From Methylobacter luteus IMV-B-3098 (lineage in GTDB: Bacteria; Pseudomonadota; Gammaproteobacteria; Methylococcales; Methylomonadaceae), in assembly GCF_000427625.1 (NCBI RefSeq), contig NZ_KE386569.1, positions 4,378,756 through 4,442,755 of the forward strand: a stretch of 64,000 bases of DNA, in the 5' to 3' direction. The translations under genes were made by a program, and so were the position numbers. The notes under the pieces are model-generated. The model was not told where the DNA came from. It searched no databases and saw only the letters and a program-made list of their open reading frames with translations. Below are positions 18,821 through 28,849 of this stretch, piece after piece. Position 1 is the first letter of the stretch. The number at the start of each line of letters is the position of its first letter.

Positions 18821-21061
18821 TCAATTAGAATAATACTGTCCATACTTGCCGTAATGATAAAAATGCCCGGAATTGCTGGAAGAAAAACCACCATATTGCT
18901 TTAAGTTCACCTGCTGCAAAGCAATGCCGGCAATATTGGCATTGGCGCTGAACATTTGCTGCAAGCCGGCTTTAATGACTTTGCGGGGCGTTTTATCCCA
19001 ATTGACTACATAGATGGTTTTATCCATGAGCGAGGCCAGAATACGCGCATCGGCAACGGCCATAACCGGAGGCATATCAAAAATAACCAAGTCAAATTTT
19101 TCCTTCATGATACTGATGAATTTTTTCATTCGATTCGAATTGAAAAGTTCGGTCGAATTAACATAGTCGGCATGCCCTTTGGGCATTACGTAAAGATTCG
19201 ATTTTTCGTCTTTAAATATAAAATCAACTATATTTTTCCCGTCAGATACAAGCAAATCGGTCAGTCCCTTGGATCTGGTCAGCAAGCCGAGCTTTTGCTC
19301 GATTGTCGGCCGTCTCAAATCGGCATCGATAATGATGACCCTCTGCCCTGATTGAACTGCCCCTCGAGCAAGACATAAGGCCAGTGTGCTTTTTCCTTCC
19401 GAGGGGACAGAGGATGTGATCATCACCGACTTAACCTCTTTATCAGGAGAGGATAATTTGATGGACACCCGCAGGGAATTGATGGCTTCAGCAAGGCTTG
19501 AATGCGGCTTTGTCAGAATATGCTCAATGGCATCCTGTTCATTCATCATAGGGATCAAACCGATGGTGGGCATGCCTAAGTGCGATTCGACCTCTTCCGG
19601 GGACCTTAGTCCCGGATTAAGCATTTCAAGCATGAAAATGACTGCTGAGCTGATAACGCCCGCCATGGTAAAGATGACTATGAGTATCAGGGTTTTCTTT
19701 GGGGAAGAGGCCTGCTGCGGGATCTCGGCAGCCGAAATAACCCGCGCATCGGCTTCGGCCATGCCTTGTGTAGTGGATGTTTCTTTAAAGCGGTTTAAAA
19801 AGGTTTCGAATAATATCTTATTGGCGTTGGCTTCGCGTTCCAAAGCTCTTAATGCGACTTCATCCTTTTGGCTGCTGCCGGATTTGAATTCAATTGAGTT
19901 CAAACTGCCCTGCAGGCTTTGTTCGCGGCTGCTGGCTATATTGAGTTCATTCCTAAGGCCTGCGGCTATTTTTTTTATCTCAGACTGGATGTTGGCCTGC
20001 AGATCCGCGATTTCAGCCTGAATCCGAATCATTTTCGGGTGTTTGGGGCCAAATTCAACGGCCATCTCGGATATTTTTCGTTTAAGCTCGGCTTCCTGTT
20101 GGCGCAAGCTTTGGATCAGACTGGAGGATAACACTTCATGAGCCGTTTCAATGTCCCCGCCGTTCCTCAATAAATTTTCTACCTGGCTTAATCGGGCACT
20201 GGCTTCGGCGCGCGCCGCCTTAGCAATAATCAATTGGCTGTTAATCTCGGATAATTGTCCCTGAAGCAGTCCTTCACCCTGGGCGCCTCTGGATAAATTA
20301 TGGGTACTGCGATAGATTTCCACCGCTTTTTCAGAGTCGGCCACTTTGACGCGTAACTCGGTCAGTTGGTCATTAAGCCAGGCAGTGGCTTTCTCGGTGG
20401 CTTCAAATTTGGCTTCAAGCTGATCGACAATATAAATATCGGCATGGGTATTGGCTATTTTTGCGGCCAGTTTGGGATCGGTAGACTTAAAAGTAATCAG
20501 GATAACCTGAGAACCCCTGACCGGTGTCGCCGTTAATTTCTCCAGATAAATATCCGTCGCCTTTGCCAAACGTCGTTCTTCGGCTTCTTCTTCGGTTAAT
20601 GGCTCGGAATGCGTGCCTAGCGCTTCTTTAAACTCATCAGGAATCCAGTTGACAGGATTCAGGTTTGAAAGAAAGCTTTTTTCCTTAAGCGCTGGATTAA
20701 ACTCGGCACGGTCTAATAAGTTGAGTTTAGCGATAACTTTCTTAGCCAGACTTCTTGAGGTTAAAATTTCCACTTCACTTTTTACAGCATCGTCAGTGCT
20801 CATGTCGCCGCTTAACACGGCTTTGACATCAACAACTTGAGCTTTTGCCGCGCCCACCAGAATCTTGGCTTCGGCCGTATATTTCGGTGTTAATTGAAAC
20901 AAAACAATGGCACCGGCAATAAAAACAGACACGAAAACCGCAATGAACATCTGGCGGCGTAGCCAGAACACATGCAGTATATGACTTATTGATAGGGTTT
21001 CTTCATCTTGAAACGCAGTATTATTGTCCATTGTCGCAAATGAGGGTTTGCTTGGCTGCAT
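18821..21061 (-). CDS. wzc: Wzc-like polysaccharide co-polymerase and tyrosine autokinase
   Basis: 746-residue fused PCP-2a protein. The N-terminus has the Wzz domain with its first membrane helix (about 38-60), a long periplasmic coiled coil and the second helix near 455-480. The cytoplasmic BY-kinase domain has Walker A SVPSEGKS (near 553), Walker A' IIIDADLRRP (near 575) and Walker B LVIFDMPP (near 658). The last 20 residues hold six Tyr, the autophosphorylation cluster. Such proteins control chain length and export by cycling phosphorylation with a cognate phosphatase. The short OPX gene lies directly upstream on the same strand. Confidence 0.94.
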   Translation of the reverse strand: MQPSKPSFATMDNNTAFQDEETLSISHILHVFWLRRQMFIAVFVSVFIAGAIVLFQLTPKYTAEAKILVGAAKAQVVDVKAVLSGDMSTDDAVKSEVEILTSRSLAKKVIAKLNLLDRAEFNPALKEKSFLSNLNPVNWIPDEFKEALGTHSEPLTEEEAEERRLAKATDIYLEKLTATPVRGSQVILITFKSTDPKLAAKIANTHADIYIVDQLEAKFEATEKATAWLNDQLTELRVKVADSEKAVEIYRSTHNLSRGAQGEGLLQGQLSEINSQLIIAKAARAEASARLSQVENLLRNGGDIETAHEVLSSSLIQSLRQQEAELKRKISEMAVEFGPKHPKMIRIQAEIADLQANIQSEIKKIAAGLRNELNIASSREQSLQGSLNSIEFKSGSSQKDEVALRALEREANANKILFETFLNRFKETSTTQGMAEADARVISAAEIPQQASSPKKTLILIVIFTMAGVISSAVIFMLEMLNPGLRSPEEVESHLGMPTIGLIPMMNEQDAIEHILTKPHSSLAEAINSLRVSIKLSSPDKEVKSVMITSSVPSEGKSTLALCLARGAVQSGQRVIIIDADLRRPTIEQKLGLLTRSKGLTDLLVSDGKNIVDFIFKDEKSNLYVMPKGHADYVNSTELFNSNRMKKFISIMKEKFDLVIFDMPPVMAVADARILASLMDKTIYVVNWDKTPRKVIKAGLQQMFSANANIAGIALQQVNLKQYGGFSSSNSGHFYHYGKYGQYYSN

Positions 21062-21158
21062 GAGGGAAGTCCTTGAGAGCTTATAAAATTAAAGGTAATA
21101 GCTTTGTAGAAAGTGACTTTGCCGCCAAATCGCAGCAAAAACACTTTTCCGCGGAACA

Positions 21159-21710
21159 TTAAAACATCCGTTCATCGACTCTGATGATGTCGCCTGGCAT
21201 AACCGGCATATCCATATTCGCTTGTACTTCTTTTTGTGCTGAGTCGTTCGCATGAATCACAAAAACATGGCCCTGTTTGGCACGGTAAGTAAATCCGCCG
21301 GCAATAGCGACAGCCGTTAAGTAAGTCATGCCGCTTACGTAAGGGTAGGAATCCGGCTTTTCCACTTCACCTAAAATATAAAAAGGCCTGTAGTTGAGCA
21401 TCTGAATGCTGAATTTAGGATTCAGAATATAATCGGGACTCAATTTGGATCTTAATAACTCTTCAAATTCCGAGAGACTAAGATTCTTGGCAGTGATCGT
21501 GCCTATGAGTGGTACCGAAACATTGCCGGCACCATCAACGGTGTATTCGCCGGTTAAGTCTTCATGATTGAAAACGGTGATTTTTAATTTGTCGCCGCTG
21601 CCCAAACGATAGTTTTGATCTTTTTGATCTTCAGCATGTGTGTTAAATACAATAAAGAAAACAAGGAAAATTATGTTTGGAAAATGCAAGAAGATAAGAT
21701 TTCTTTTCAC
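21159..21710 (-). CDS. Short polysaccharide export (OPX/Wza-like) protein
   Basis: 183-residue exported protein with a signal peptide ending near residue 26 (THA-ED). It has the polysaccharide-export domain (YRLGSGDKLKITVFNHEDL) and a single SLBB domain (FYILGEVEKPDSYPYVSG). It lacks the lipobox and the C-terminal membrane-spanning helix of full Wza (about 380 residues), so it may need a separate outer-membrane channel; the beta-barrel encoded at 23199 is the obvious candidate. It heads the leftward wzc operon, whose upstream region holds one copy of the 33-bp CRP-type element. Confidence 0.9.
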   Translation of the reverse strand: MKRNLIFLHFPNIIFLVFFIVFNTHAEDQKDQNYRLGSGDKLKITVFNHEDLTGEYTVDGAGNVSVPLIGTITAKNLSLSEFEELLRSKLSPDYILNPKFSIQMLNYRPFYILGEVEKPDSYPYVSGMTYLTAVAIAGGFTYRAKQGHVFVIHANDSAQKEVQANMDMPVMPGDIIRVDERMF

Positions 21711-22739
21711 TTAAAATACCTTTTATTTAAGTTAATTCTATTCTTTAGTTCGTAATATCTGGAGATGATGGTATATACGGATAAATCAGATTTTAACTAT
21801 TATTTACTATTAAGAGTTTGATGTCTCAAAAGCCATAGGCTCGCAGTCATGTATAAATGGCTATAATGAGTTCATGGTAAAAAGTCAGCATGTATTTTTT
21901 CAAAAAGACAGCGCCAGTTTCATCAATGGCTTCAATTATGTTGTAGCTTTCTGGGTTATCTGAATGAGCATCACTCAAACAGCTATTTCGTGTTTTTACT
22001 TCATTCAATCATTATCGTTAAAATCCAAAGCAGCGCAGATAAATCACGACCTGTCATCGTTTTGTCATAAATGGCGGAGCTAGCGTCAATCTGGCGCCGA
22101 TGATATTCAATTATTGCTCCGTTTTTATTCTTGCGGGACGACTCGATGGTTAGACTCAAGCCCGTTTTATCGACATGGGTTGCTCAATCCCACCAATCTG
22201 CGCTGGTTTGATCAATGCAGCAATCTCTGTGGACCTGTTTGAAACGTATGGTTTTTAACGAGGCGCTGGAGTCATTCTTGATCAGCTTCGAGCAATTTCA
22301 TTGGTTAATTCCCATTTTTATTTGCCCTTTATATTATAAAAACGGAACTGCAATGCATATCAATTTTTTGTGAAGAACTTAACATATTGTTGAAACTATA
22401 ATTAAGTTTATTATATTTTCTGTTATCTAAACTCATAATTTATAAACTTTGTGATGAGAGTCACCTTTATTTTTATGGCATCAGTTATACTGCTTGCAGG
22501 TTTTAAGTCTTGAGTTAAATTAGGTTTAAATTAAGTCTAATTTTATTGAGACTGGTTACATCAGAAAACAAGTTAATCTATTTTTAACTTAATTGGTATT
22601 GGATATATTGAATTATGTAATAAAATTAATATTATTTTATATTCTTAATTATATTAAATATTATTGACGATTTTATTTCGTTTTATGTTATCTAGGCCAT
22701 ACTGTTTATCGATTTTAATGAATATAGGTATATTTAATT
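21711..22739. other. Long AT-rich intergenic region between the two arms of the polysaccharide locus
   Basis: About 1 kb without a recognisable gene. The part 21950-22300 has near-average composition and could be the remains of an old gene, but no frame gives a recognisable protein. From 22320 on it is very AT-rich. It contains the leftward-oriented 33-bp element at 22436-22468. The divergent promoters of the export operon (leftward) and the small secreted protein (rightward) must lie here. Confidence 0.6.
22436..22468 (-). promoter_or_regulatory. CRP-type 33-bp element, copy 1
   Basis: Read on the complement: AAAGGTGA, six bases, TCACAAA, one base, TTTATAA. The dyad is GTGA-N6-TCAC at 22451-22464. 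It is oriented toward the leftward wza-wzc operon, whose start codon is about 730 bases away. The -10 at the spacing used by the other copies is poor here (TAGATA or GATAAC), so promoter activity is less certain for this copy. Similarity to copy 3 continues for about 25 bases downstream (AGAAAATATAATAAACT). Confidence 0.65.
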
Positions 22740-23033
22740 ATGAAAAAAATTTTATTAGTTTTGGCCTTGGCCGCATTTTCCTCTTTAAGTTATGCAGATA
22801 ATAATGGAAAAAATGATGCGAAAGAGCATGTGAATGAAGCTATTGAAGATATTCTGGAAAACAATGGCAAAATTCCAGCGAACGAGACCGCAAAGGCTGT
22901 TAAGGAATTAAAGTTGAGTGTTCGGGATGCTGTACTAAACGGTCTTATTTCTCGGCTAGAAGGTTCAAATGCTTTAAACGGGCTTGAAAACGCGCTTAAA
23001 AACGGTGGTGGAAACCCAGTATCACCTAGCTGA
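22740..23033 (+). CDS. Small secreted protein of unknown function
   Basis: 97 residues. A clear signal peptide (MKKILLVLALAAFSSLSYA, cleavage after residue 19) leads into a charged, mostly helical mature protein rich in Asn, Glu, Lys and Ala, ending with a Gly/Asn/Pro stretch. There is no cysteine and no PEP-CTERM sorting signal. It stands alone between a long AT-rich leader and a terminator at 23123. I recognise no family; a role in polysaccharide export or in the matrix is suggested only by position. Confidence 0.7.
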   Translation: MKKILLVLALAAFSSLSYADNNGKNDAKEHVNEAIEDILENNGKIPANETAKAVKELKLSVRDAVLNGLISRLEGSNALNGLENALKNGGGNPVSPS

Positions 23034-23122
23034 TTTGTCAGTTGAAATTTAATGGGTGATTAAAGAGATAGGTACATCATAAGAGCCAATCGGCTTGAAA
23101 GTGATGAGTATCTTTTGATAAG

Positions 23123-23158
23123 GGCTTTAGTCGCGCTGCCGTGACTAAAGCCTTTTTT
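23123..23158 (+). terminator. Rho-independent terminator
   Basis: GGCTTTAGTC (23123-23132) pairs with GACTAAAGCC (23143-23152) across a 10-base loop and is followed by six T. It ends the small secreted-protein transcript and lies 40 bases before the beta-barrel gene. Confidence 0.9.
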
Positions 23159-23198
23159 ACAATGGGTGGGTAAGCGCCTTAATATTGTTAGATGTTGC

Positions 23199-24458
23199 AT
23201 GGCTAGAAAGAAAATCAGAATTTTTAAGTATGTTGTTTTGCCGTTGGCATCAGTTTGTTCGGCATCTGTATGGGGTGCGGACGTGGAAAGAGGTGTGGGC
23301 GTCAATGAGCGGACAATCAGGGATTATAGTCCTGCAGGTATCAGAGCCGGCAGTTTCATGATTCATCCCTTTTTTGAAAACCAGAATGAATACAAGGACA
23401 ACATTTATTCACAGCAAAATAACACCCAAGACGACTTTATTTTTCACTTGCAGCCAGGAGTTAATGCAAGAAGCAACTGGAACCGTCACGCATTAGAAGC
23501 CAATGTCAGCACGGATATGCAGCTTTATTCCTCGCATAGTAGTGAAGATAAAGAAAATTATGCCTTCGATTTGAATGGTCGTCTGGATGTATTGAGAGAA
23601 AACTTCGCTACAGCAAAATTTTATTATGCTCATCAATACGAAGACAGGGGCTCACCTGATTCCCCTTTTAATGCCTCAAAACCTGTTCAGTATGATACAA
23701 CCGGCGGTTTGATCGGTTATGAGCATAAAATCAATCGCATTCGATTTAATGTTCTAAATGATACCCAACATCTGGACTATGAAAACAGCATAAGCAGTAG
23801 CAACACTTTTATTAATAATGATGACCGTGATCGTCAGAAAAATACGTCGACCGGACGTATTGGCTACGAGATCATGCCGGGATATGAAGCATTTGTCAGA
23901 GGCAGTTACAACTTTATCGAATATGATCAAAAATTTGATGATTTTGGCCTCCAGCGTTCGTCGGATGGTTATGAAGTGGTTACCGGTATTGCCTTAGATT
24001 TTACCGGGAAATTAGTGGGTGATGCTTATATCGGGTATGCAAGGCAAGAATATGATGATGCTCAGTTAAAAACTATCAGTGATATAACTGGCGGTTTTGG
24101 CCTGAAATGGATGCCAACGGGACTGACTACAGTTTCCGCCCGAGTTGACAGAGCCATTAACGAGACAACTCAGGGTTTTTCATCCGGCTACTTCAGTACT
24201 GCATCAACTGTAACTATCGATCATGAATTACTGCGCAACGTATTGCTAAATGCCAGTGCCGGCTACATCTTCAATGATTACCGAGGCGGGGCAGGCCGCC
24301 AAGAAGATATTTATTATGCAGGTATATCAGCAAAATATCTGCTTAATCGCAATTTCTTTCTTAAAAGTGGATACAACTTCAGAACCAGATCAACAAACTT
24401 CAACAATGCTGACTACGATATTAACAATGTTTATTTTTCATTGGGTGCGCAGTTGTAA
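23199..24458 (+). CDS. Outer-membrane beta-barrel protein of the polysaccharide locus
   Basis: 419 residues. The signal peptide ends near WGA-DV. The rest consists of alternating amphipathic strands with aromatic residues and ends in a short strand (YFSLGAQL), as expected for a barrel of about 16-18 strands, in the BBP2/EpsL-type group found in EPS loci. The frame remains open to a GTG at 23166, but that start lies next to the terminator and gives a poor signal; ATG 23199 gives MARKKIRIFKY and a clean signal sequence. Likely role: passage of the polysaccharide across the outer membrane with the short OPX protein. Confidence 0.82.
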   Translation: MARKKIRIFKYVVLPLASVCSASVWGADVERGVGVNERTIRDYSPAGIRAGSFMIHPFFENQNEYKDNIYSQQNNTQDDFIFHLQPGVNARSNWNRHALEANVSTDMQLYSSHSSEDKENYAFDLNGRLDVLRENFATAKFYYAHQYEDRGSPDSPFNASKPVQYDTTGGLIGYEHKINRIRFNVLNDTQHLDYENSISSSNTFINNDDRDRQKNTSTGRIGYEIMPGYEAFVRGSYNFIEYDQKFDDFGLQRSSDGYEVVTGIALDFTGKLVGDAYIGYARQEYDDAQLKTISDITGGFGLKWMPTGLTTVSARVDRAINETTQGFSSGYFSTASTVTIDHELLRNVLLNASAGYIFNDYRGGAGRQEDIYYAGISAKYLLNRNFFLKSGYNFRTRSTNFNNADYDINNVYFSLGAQL

Positions 24459-24501
24459 GTCAGTTTAAAATTGAAAAGCTGACAGAAAAAACGGTTGGTT
24501 T

Positions 24502-24666
24502 ATGTTTAAAAAAGCTGTTGGCTTTAAACTTAAAAAGATATTTTTAATCGATAATGGCCCTTCGGGTACAGAAAATATCAGCCTTCCATGGAAAGATCGG
24601 ATGGTTGTGATAGCGGCTCGGTATTGTTTGACTGCGCCTGAAGGTTGGCCTCTTCATGATATTTAG
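24502..24666 (+). CDS. Possible 54-codon gene ahead of the nucleotide-sugar dehydrogenase
   Basis: Open frame [18 protein letters not shown] and on to HDI, whose TAG is the first part of the TAGGAG ribosome site of the next gene. The spacing invites coupling, but the frame has no strong ribosome site of its own and no recognised homologue. It could be a leader peptide or chance. Confidence 0.25.
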   Translation: MFKKAVGFKLKKIFLIDNGPSGTENISLPWKDRMVVIAARYCLTAPEGWPLHDI

Positions 24667-24676
24667 GAGATATATT

Positions 24677-25954
24677 TTGAAAACACTGGAACAAACAAAA
24701 ATAGCAATAGTTGGATTAGGTTATGTAGGATTGCCCCTTGCTGTAGAATTCGGCAAAAAATATCCAACCATCGGTTTTGATATCAATCAAAAACGCGTAC
24801 AGGAATTGCAGTCAGGCCAGGATTTGACGCTGGAAGTCAGCAGTGAAGAGCTTGGTCAGGCAGCACTTTTAAGCTATACCGCCTCGTTAAAAGATATTAA
24901 AAACTGCAATGTTTATATTGTTACCGTACCTACACCCATCAATGAACACAAACAGCCGGATTTAACGCCGCTGATAAAAGCCAGCGAAGCTATCGGAACA
25001 ATACTGAAACCCGACGACGTGGTTATTTATGAATCAACCGTCTATCCCGGCGCCACCGAAGAAGTGTGCGTGCCCTTACTGGAACAACACTCGGGTCTCA
25101 AATTCAACGAGCAATTTTATGCGGGCTATAGTCCGGAGCGTATCAATCCGGGCGATAAGGAGCACCGCGTCACCAACATTCTCAAAGTGACTTCAGGCTC
25201 TACTGAAGAAACTGCGGATTATGTGGATAGCCTTTATAAAAGCATTATTACCGCCGGTACACATAAAGCCAGCAGTCTCAAAGTAGCCGAAGCGGCCAAG
25301 GTCATTGAAAATACCCAGCGTGATGTCAATATCGCCTTGATCAATGAGCTGGCCATCCTGTTCAACCGTCTGGATATTGATACTGAAGAAGTCTTGTTGG
25401 CTGCGGGAACCAAATGGAATTTCCTGCCGTTCAGGCCCGGATTGGTAGGCGGACATTGCATCGGCGTGGATCCTTACTACCTCACTCATAAAGCTCAGGC
25501 TGTCGGCTACAATCCTGAAGTTATCCTGTCAGGACGACGCATCAATGATCGCATGGGCGAATATGTGGTATCGCAGCTCATAAAAAACCTATTGAAAAAG
25601 CGCATCCATATTCAGCAGGCCGATGTCTTGATCATGGGGCTGACCTTTAAGGAAAACTGCCCCGATTTACGCAATACCCGGGTGGTCGATATCATCAAAG
25701 AACTGCAGGACTATGAAGTTAATGTCCATGTCTATGATCCTTGGGTCAGTCCGGAAGAAGCCATGCATGAATACGGCATCGCCTTAATTGAAAAACCGGA
25801 AGCAAAAAAATATGACGCCGTCATCCTGGCTGTTGCGCATGAGCAATTCAGGCAACTGCCCATTGAACAGATTAAAGGGTACGCCAAGCCGAATTCTGTG
25901 ATTTATGACCTTAAATATCTTTTTCCCGCCAACCAAACTGATGACAGGCTATAA
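24677..25954 (+). CDS. UDP-sugar 6-dehydrogenase (TviB/WbpO-like)
   Basis: Oxidises C6 of a UDP-sugar, probably UDP-GlcNAc or UDP-GalNAc, to the uronic acid using two NAD. 425 residues: Rossmann start [14 protein letters not shown], the [12 protein letters not shown] segment, and the catalytic Cys261 in [11 protein letters not shown]. The TviB/WbpO subgroup is favoured by [19 protein letters not shown] start is chosen: AGGAG stands 7 bases before TTG 24677, while the open frame upstream has no ATG with a ribosome site. The epimerase gene follows after 3 bases, making a uronic-acid pair. Confidence 0.9.
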   Translation: MKTLEQTKIAIVGLGYVGLPLAVEFGKKYPTIGFDINQKRVQELQSGQDLTLEVSSEELGQAALLSYTASLKDIKNCNVYIVTVPTPINEHKQPDLTPLIKASEAIGTILKPDDVVIYESTVYPGATEEVCVPLLEQHSGLKFNEQFYAGYSPERINPGDKEHRVTNILKVTSGSTEETADYVDSLYKSIITAGTHKASSLKVAEAAKVIENTQRDVNIALINELAILFNRLDIDTEEVLLAAGTKWNFLPFRPGLVGGHCIGVDPYYLTHKAQAVGYNPEVILSGRRINDRMGEYVVSQLIKNLLKKRIHIQQADVLIMGLTFKENCPDLRNTRVVDIIKELQDYEVNVHVYDPWVSPEEAMHEYGIALIEKPEAKKYDAVILAVAHEQFRQLPIEQIKGYAKPNSVIYDLKYLFPANQTDDRL

Positions 25955-25957
25955 CCC

Positions 25958-26974
25958 ATGAAAGTATTAGTCACCGGCACCGCTGGCTTTATCGGCAATC
26001 ACCTGGCCATCAAATTACTGGAAAGAGGCGATGAAGTCATCGGTGTGGATAATCTTAATGATTACTACGATGTCAACCTGAAAAAGGCCCGCCTGGCTCG
26101 CATTCTGGATCATAAGAATTATACCGACGTGCGCGCCGATATCGCCGACCGGGAAACGATGGAGCGGCTGTTTAAACAACATCAGCCTCAACGGGTCGTC
26201 AACCTGGCCGCACAAGCCGGTGTCCGATATTCCATAGAGAATCCTCATGCTTATATCGACAGTAACATCGTCGGCTTTATCAATATTCTGGAAGGCTGCC
26301 GGCATCATCAGGTAGAGCATCTGGTTTATGCCTCCAGCAGCTCGGTTTATGGCGCCAATGAAACCATGCCGTTTTCCGTGCATGACAATGTCGATCATCC
26401 GCTCAGCCTGTATGCCGCCTCCAAGAAAGCCAACGAACTGATGGCGCATACCTACAGCAATTTATATCAACTGCCGACCACCGGGCTAAGGTTTTTTACC
26501 GTTTACGGTCCGTGGGGAAGGCCGGATATGGCTCTGTTTTTATTTACCAAGGCCATACTGGCGGGCGAGCCTATCCAGGTATTTAACTATGGCAAGCATC
26601 GCCGGGATTTTACTTATATCGATGATATCGTCGAAGGCATCATCAGAACGCTGGACAATCCCGCCAAGCCCAACCCGGAATGGACCGGCAAACTGCCGGA
26701 TCCGGGCACCAGCAAGGCGCCATGGCGGGTCTACAATATCGGCAACCAAAACCCGGTCGAATTGCTGACTTATATAGAAACCCTGGAAAAAGCCCTGGGT
26801 AAAACAGCAGAAAAACAGCTGCTGCCATTACAGCCCGGGGATGTACCGGATACTTATGCCGATGTGGAAGCGCTGGTAACGGATGTAGGGTACAAACCCG
26901 ATACGACTATCGAAAAAGGCATTGGAAAATTTGTTGATTGGTATCTGGCGTACAACAACGTAACAACCAATTAA
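25958..26974 (+). CDS. UDP-uronate 4-epimerase (CapI/LpsL-like)
   Basis: 338-residue short-chain dehydrogenase/epimerase. It has TGTAGFIG (residues 7-14), SSSSVYG and the YAASK catalytic pair. The [28 protein letters not shown] and [14 protein letters not shown] segments match UDP-glucuronate 4-epimerases. It follows the UDP-sugar dehydrogenase by 3 bases; together they would supply a galacturonic-type residue. If the dehydrogenase uses UDP-GlcNAc, the product would be UDP-GalNAcA instead; the sequence does not decide this. Confidence 0.9.
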   Translation: MKVLVTGTAGFIGNHLAIKLLERGDEVIGVDNLNDYYDVNLKKARLARILDHKNYTDVRADIADRETMERLFKQHQPQRVVNLAAQAGVRYSIENPHAYIDSNIVGFINILEGCRHHQVEHLVYASSSSVYGANETMPFSVHDNVDHPLSLYAASKKANELMAHTYSNLYQLPTTGLRFFTVYGPWGRPDMALFLFTKAILAGEPIQVFNYGKHRRDFTYIDDIVEGIIRTLDNPAKPNPEWTGKLPDPGTSKAPWRVYNIGNQNPVELLTYIETLEKALGKTAEKQLLPLQPGDVPDTYADVEALVTDVGYKPDTTIEKGIGKFVDWYLAYNNVTTN

Positions 26975-27554
26975 TTTCATTTTTCCGGAAACTCTTGCCG
27001 GCAAGCCGAGGCAAAGGCGGGTGCTTAAATATTATTGGTTATCGACATAATAGCCGAAGTACTAAAAAGCTCCTGTTCCGTGAAATGTGATTTTGGTACA
27101 AAAAGATCAAGGGCGAGGGTGATTATCCTTAGTGGATGCGTTAGATGTGCTGATGTATATCAGCGCCACCCGAATCCTGTTCAATAGAAAAGGCGTAAAA
27201 ATACTCCTGAAAAAGAAGTCAATCAGACGCGAAGACGTAAGTTCTAAGTTGATAAGGGATTCGTGGTCGATGTCGGATCAGGCTATAGAACCTTATAAGT
27301 TTCAATTAACCGTCACATTGAAACTATGGCCCGGGAAGGGCTTCTTCTTATTATTTTGTCGCTGAGAAGTTTAAAAATATTTGTCTGAATAAATAATGAT
27401 CCAGGACAATTGATGATTATGAATGGCTTACTCAAGCTACTAAAGTCTTAATATAAATCGTTATGATTAGATTTATGCTCAATAAGCGAGCGTAAACAAT
27501 TTAGCCAAATATCAAAAAAAACATATAACTTTTAATTTTAAAATTGGCAATATA
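26975..27554. other. Gene-free stretch before wzx
   Basis: About 580 bases. A 77-codon frame from a GTG at 27132 has no ribosome site or motif and is not accepted. Composition falls sharply to AT-rich near 27360, where the block of low-GC genes begins, so this may be a junction of acquired DNA. Confidence 0.45.
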
Positions 27555-28823
27555 ATGTTTAGCAAAAGTTTACAGTATAATTTATTGTCACTTATAAATA
27601 TAGCTATTTCATTTGTGTTTATTATTTTTTTGGGTCGCAAATTTGGTGCGGGCGCCAATACCGATATTTACTTTGTTTCCATTGCAATAGTGGGTTATAT
27701 GGGTATTTTGGCTCAATGTGTATGGGGAGCTATGAGTCCCTATTATGCAAAACTAAAAGTAGAAAACTTACAGTTGGCATCAAAATTATATTCAGTATTA
27801 CTCAATAATGTAATTATGATCTCTTTTGTAGAGATTCTGCTATATTTTTTAATCACCGATAATTTTCGTGTAATTTCCCCGGGTAAAAAAGAGTTTCTAG
27901 ATATATTTATTTATTATTTAGTTCTTCAAAGTATTATTTTATTTAATAAGTCATTGTTGAATCTTGAGAAGCACTTTGCTGTTTTTTACCTGGTTGATAT
28001 TTTTATAACAAGTGTTAATTTAATAGTCTTATTATTTTTTTCAGAAGGCAATATACTCATTATTGCATATTCTACTATCGTTGCCGCTATATTAGCCGTT
28101 ATATGGCAACTCTACCTGGTCTTTTTCAGATTGAATTATAGATATCGGTTATCCATTTATCAAAAAGATATGCCTAATATCTACCGAAACTCAATAAAAA
28201 TGAATATTGGTTTGTTGCTATATGGATTCAAGGATATTATTTTAGTCTCTGTTTTTACGAGCTTTGGTAGCGGCGTTTATTCGTTATTCAATTATGCTAA
28301 TAAGTTCTCGGTGGCTTTGTTTCAGATAACTAATGCACCAATAGTGAACGTATACGTAGCTAAGCTTAATGAAGTTGTTGCCCATAAAAAGTTTAATGAA
28401 GTTAACGGATTGAGAAGGGATGTCTTAGTTCAAACAGTTCTCTTGCTTGTGATAGGGTTCACGGTATTATATTTCATTTTGCCTTATATTTTGGGTCTGT
28501 TTTTTAAAGGTAAATTCTCTTTTGAAGAGATTAAAGAAATACAACGCATTTTTAGTTATATGGCTGTGTTCTACTTTGTATGGGCAATAAACATTCCCTA
28601 TTCCAGAGCAATATCAATATTTAAATTATTTAATTACAATCTGCTTGTGAATTTTGTGTTTTTTGCTTTGATTTGTTCAGCATATATGGCTTTTAAGATT
28701 TACTCATTAAGTTATGTTGATATGTTATTGTTATTTTCATTTGCACAATTTACAAATCTAATTTTATATTTTATAAAAAATAAGCAGTTTTTAAAAAAGA
28801 AAGAAGAACTAAGTGCATGCTGA
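27555..28823 (+). CDS. wzx: Wzx-type lipid-linked oligosaccharide flippase
   Basis: 422-residue protein with about 12 hydrophobic helices, of the MATE/MurJ-like polysaccharide-transport group. The N-terminal RKFGAGANTDIYFVSIAIVG segment, with a charged residue next to a Gly-rich turn, is typical of MurJ/Wzx members. It would flip the undecaprenyl-linked repeat unit to the periplasmic face for Wzy. It is notably rich in AT codons, Phe and Ile, unlike the flanking chromosome. The 3' end is followed by an acetyltransferase gene after 26 bases. Confidence 0.85.
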   Translation: MFSKSLQYNLLSLINIAISFVFIIFLGRKFGAGANTDIYFVSIAIVGYMGILAQCVWGAMSPYYAKLKVENLQLASKLYSVLLNNVIMISFVEILLYFLITDNFRVISPGKKEFLDIFIYYLVLQSIILFNKSLLNLEKHFAVFYLVDIFITSVNLIVLLFFSEGNILIIAYSTIVAAILAVIWQLYLVFFRLNYRYRLSIYQKDMPNIYRNSIKMNIGLLLYGFKDIILVSVFTSFGSGVYSLFNYANKFSVALFQITNAPIVNVYVAKLNEVVAHKKFNEVNGLRRDVLVQTVLLLVIGFTVLYFILPYILGLFFKGKFSFEEIKEIQRIFSYMAVFYFVWAINIPYSRAISIFKLFNYNLLVNFVFFALICSAYMAFKIYSLSYVDMLLLFSFAQFTNLILYFIKNKQFLKKKEELSAC

Positions 28824-28849
28824 AGCAAATATAATTTCGATAAACTAAA

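Noticed and set aside
21950..22300. Possible decayed transposase or gene in the long intergenic region
   Set aside because: Both strands were read, and no frame or fragment gave a family pattern.
27132..27365. 77-codon open frame before wzx
   Set aside because: GTG start without ribosome site, no motif, and composition of non-coding sequence.
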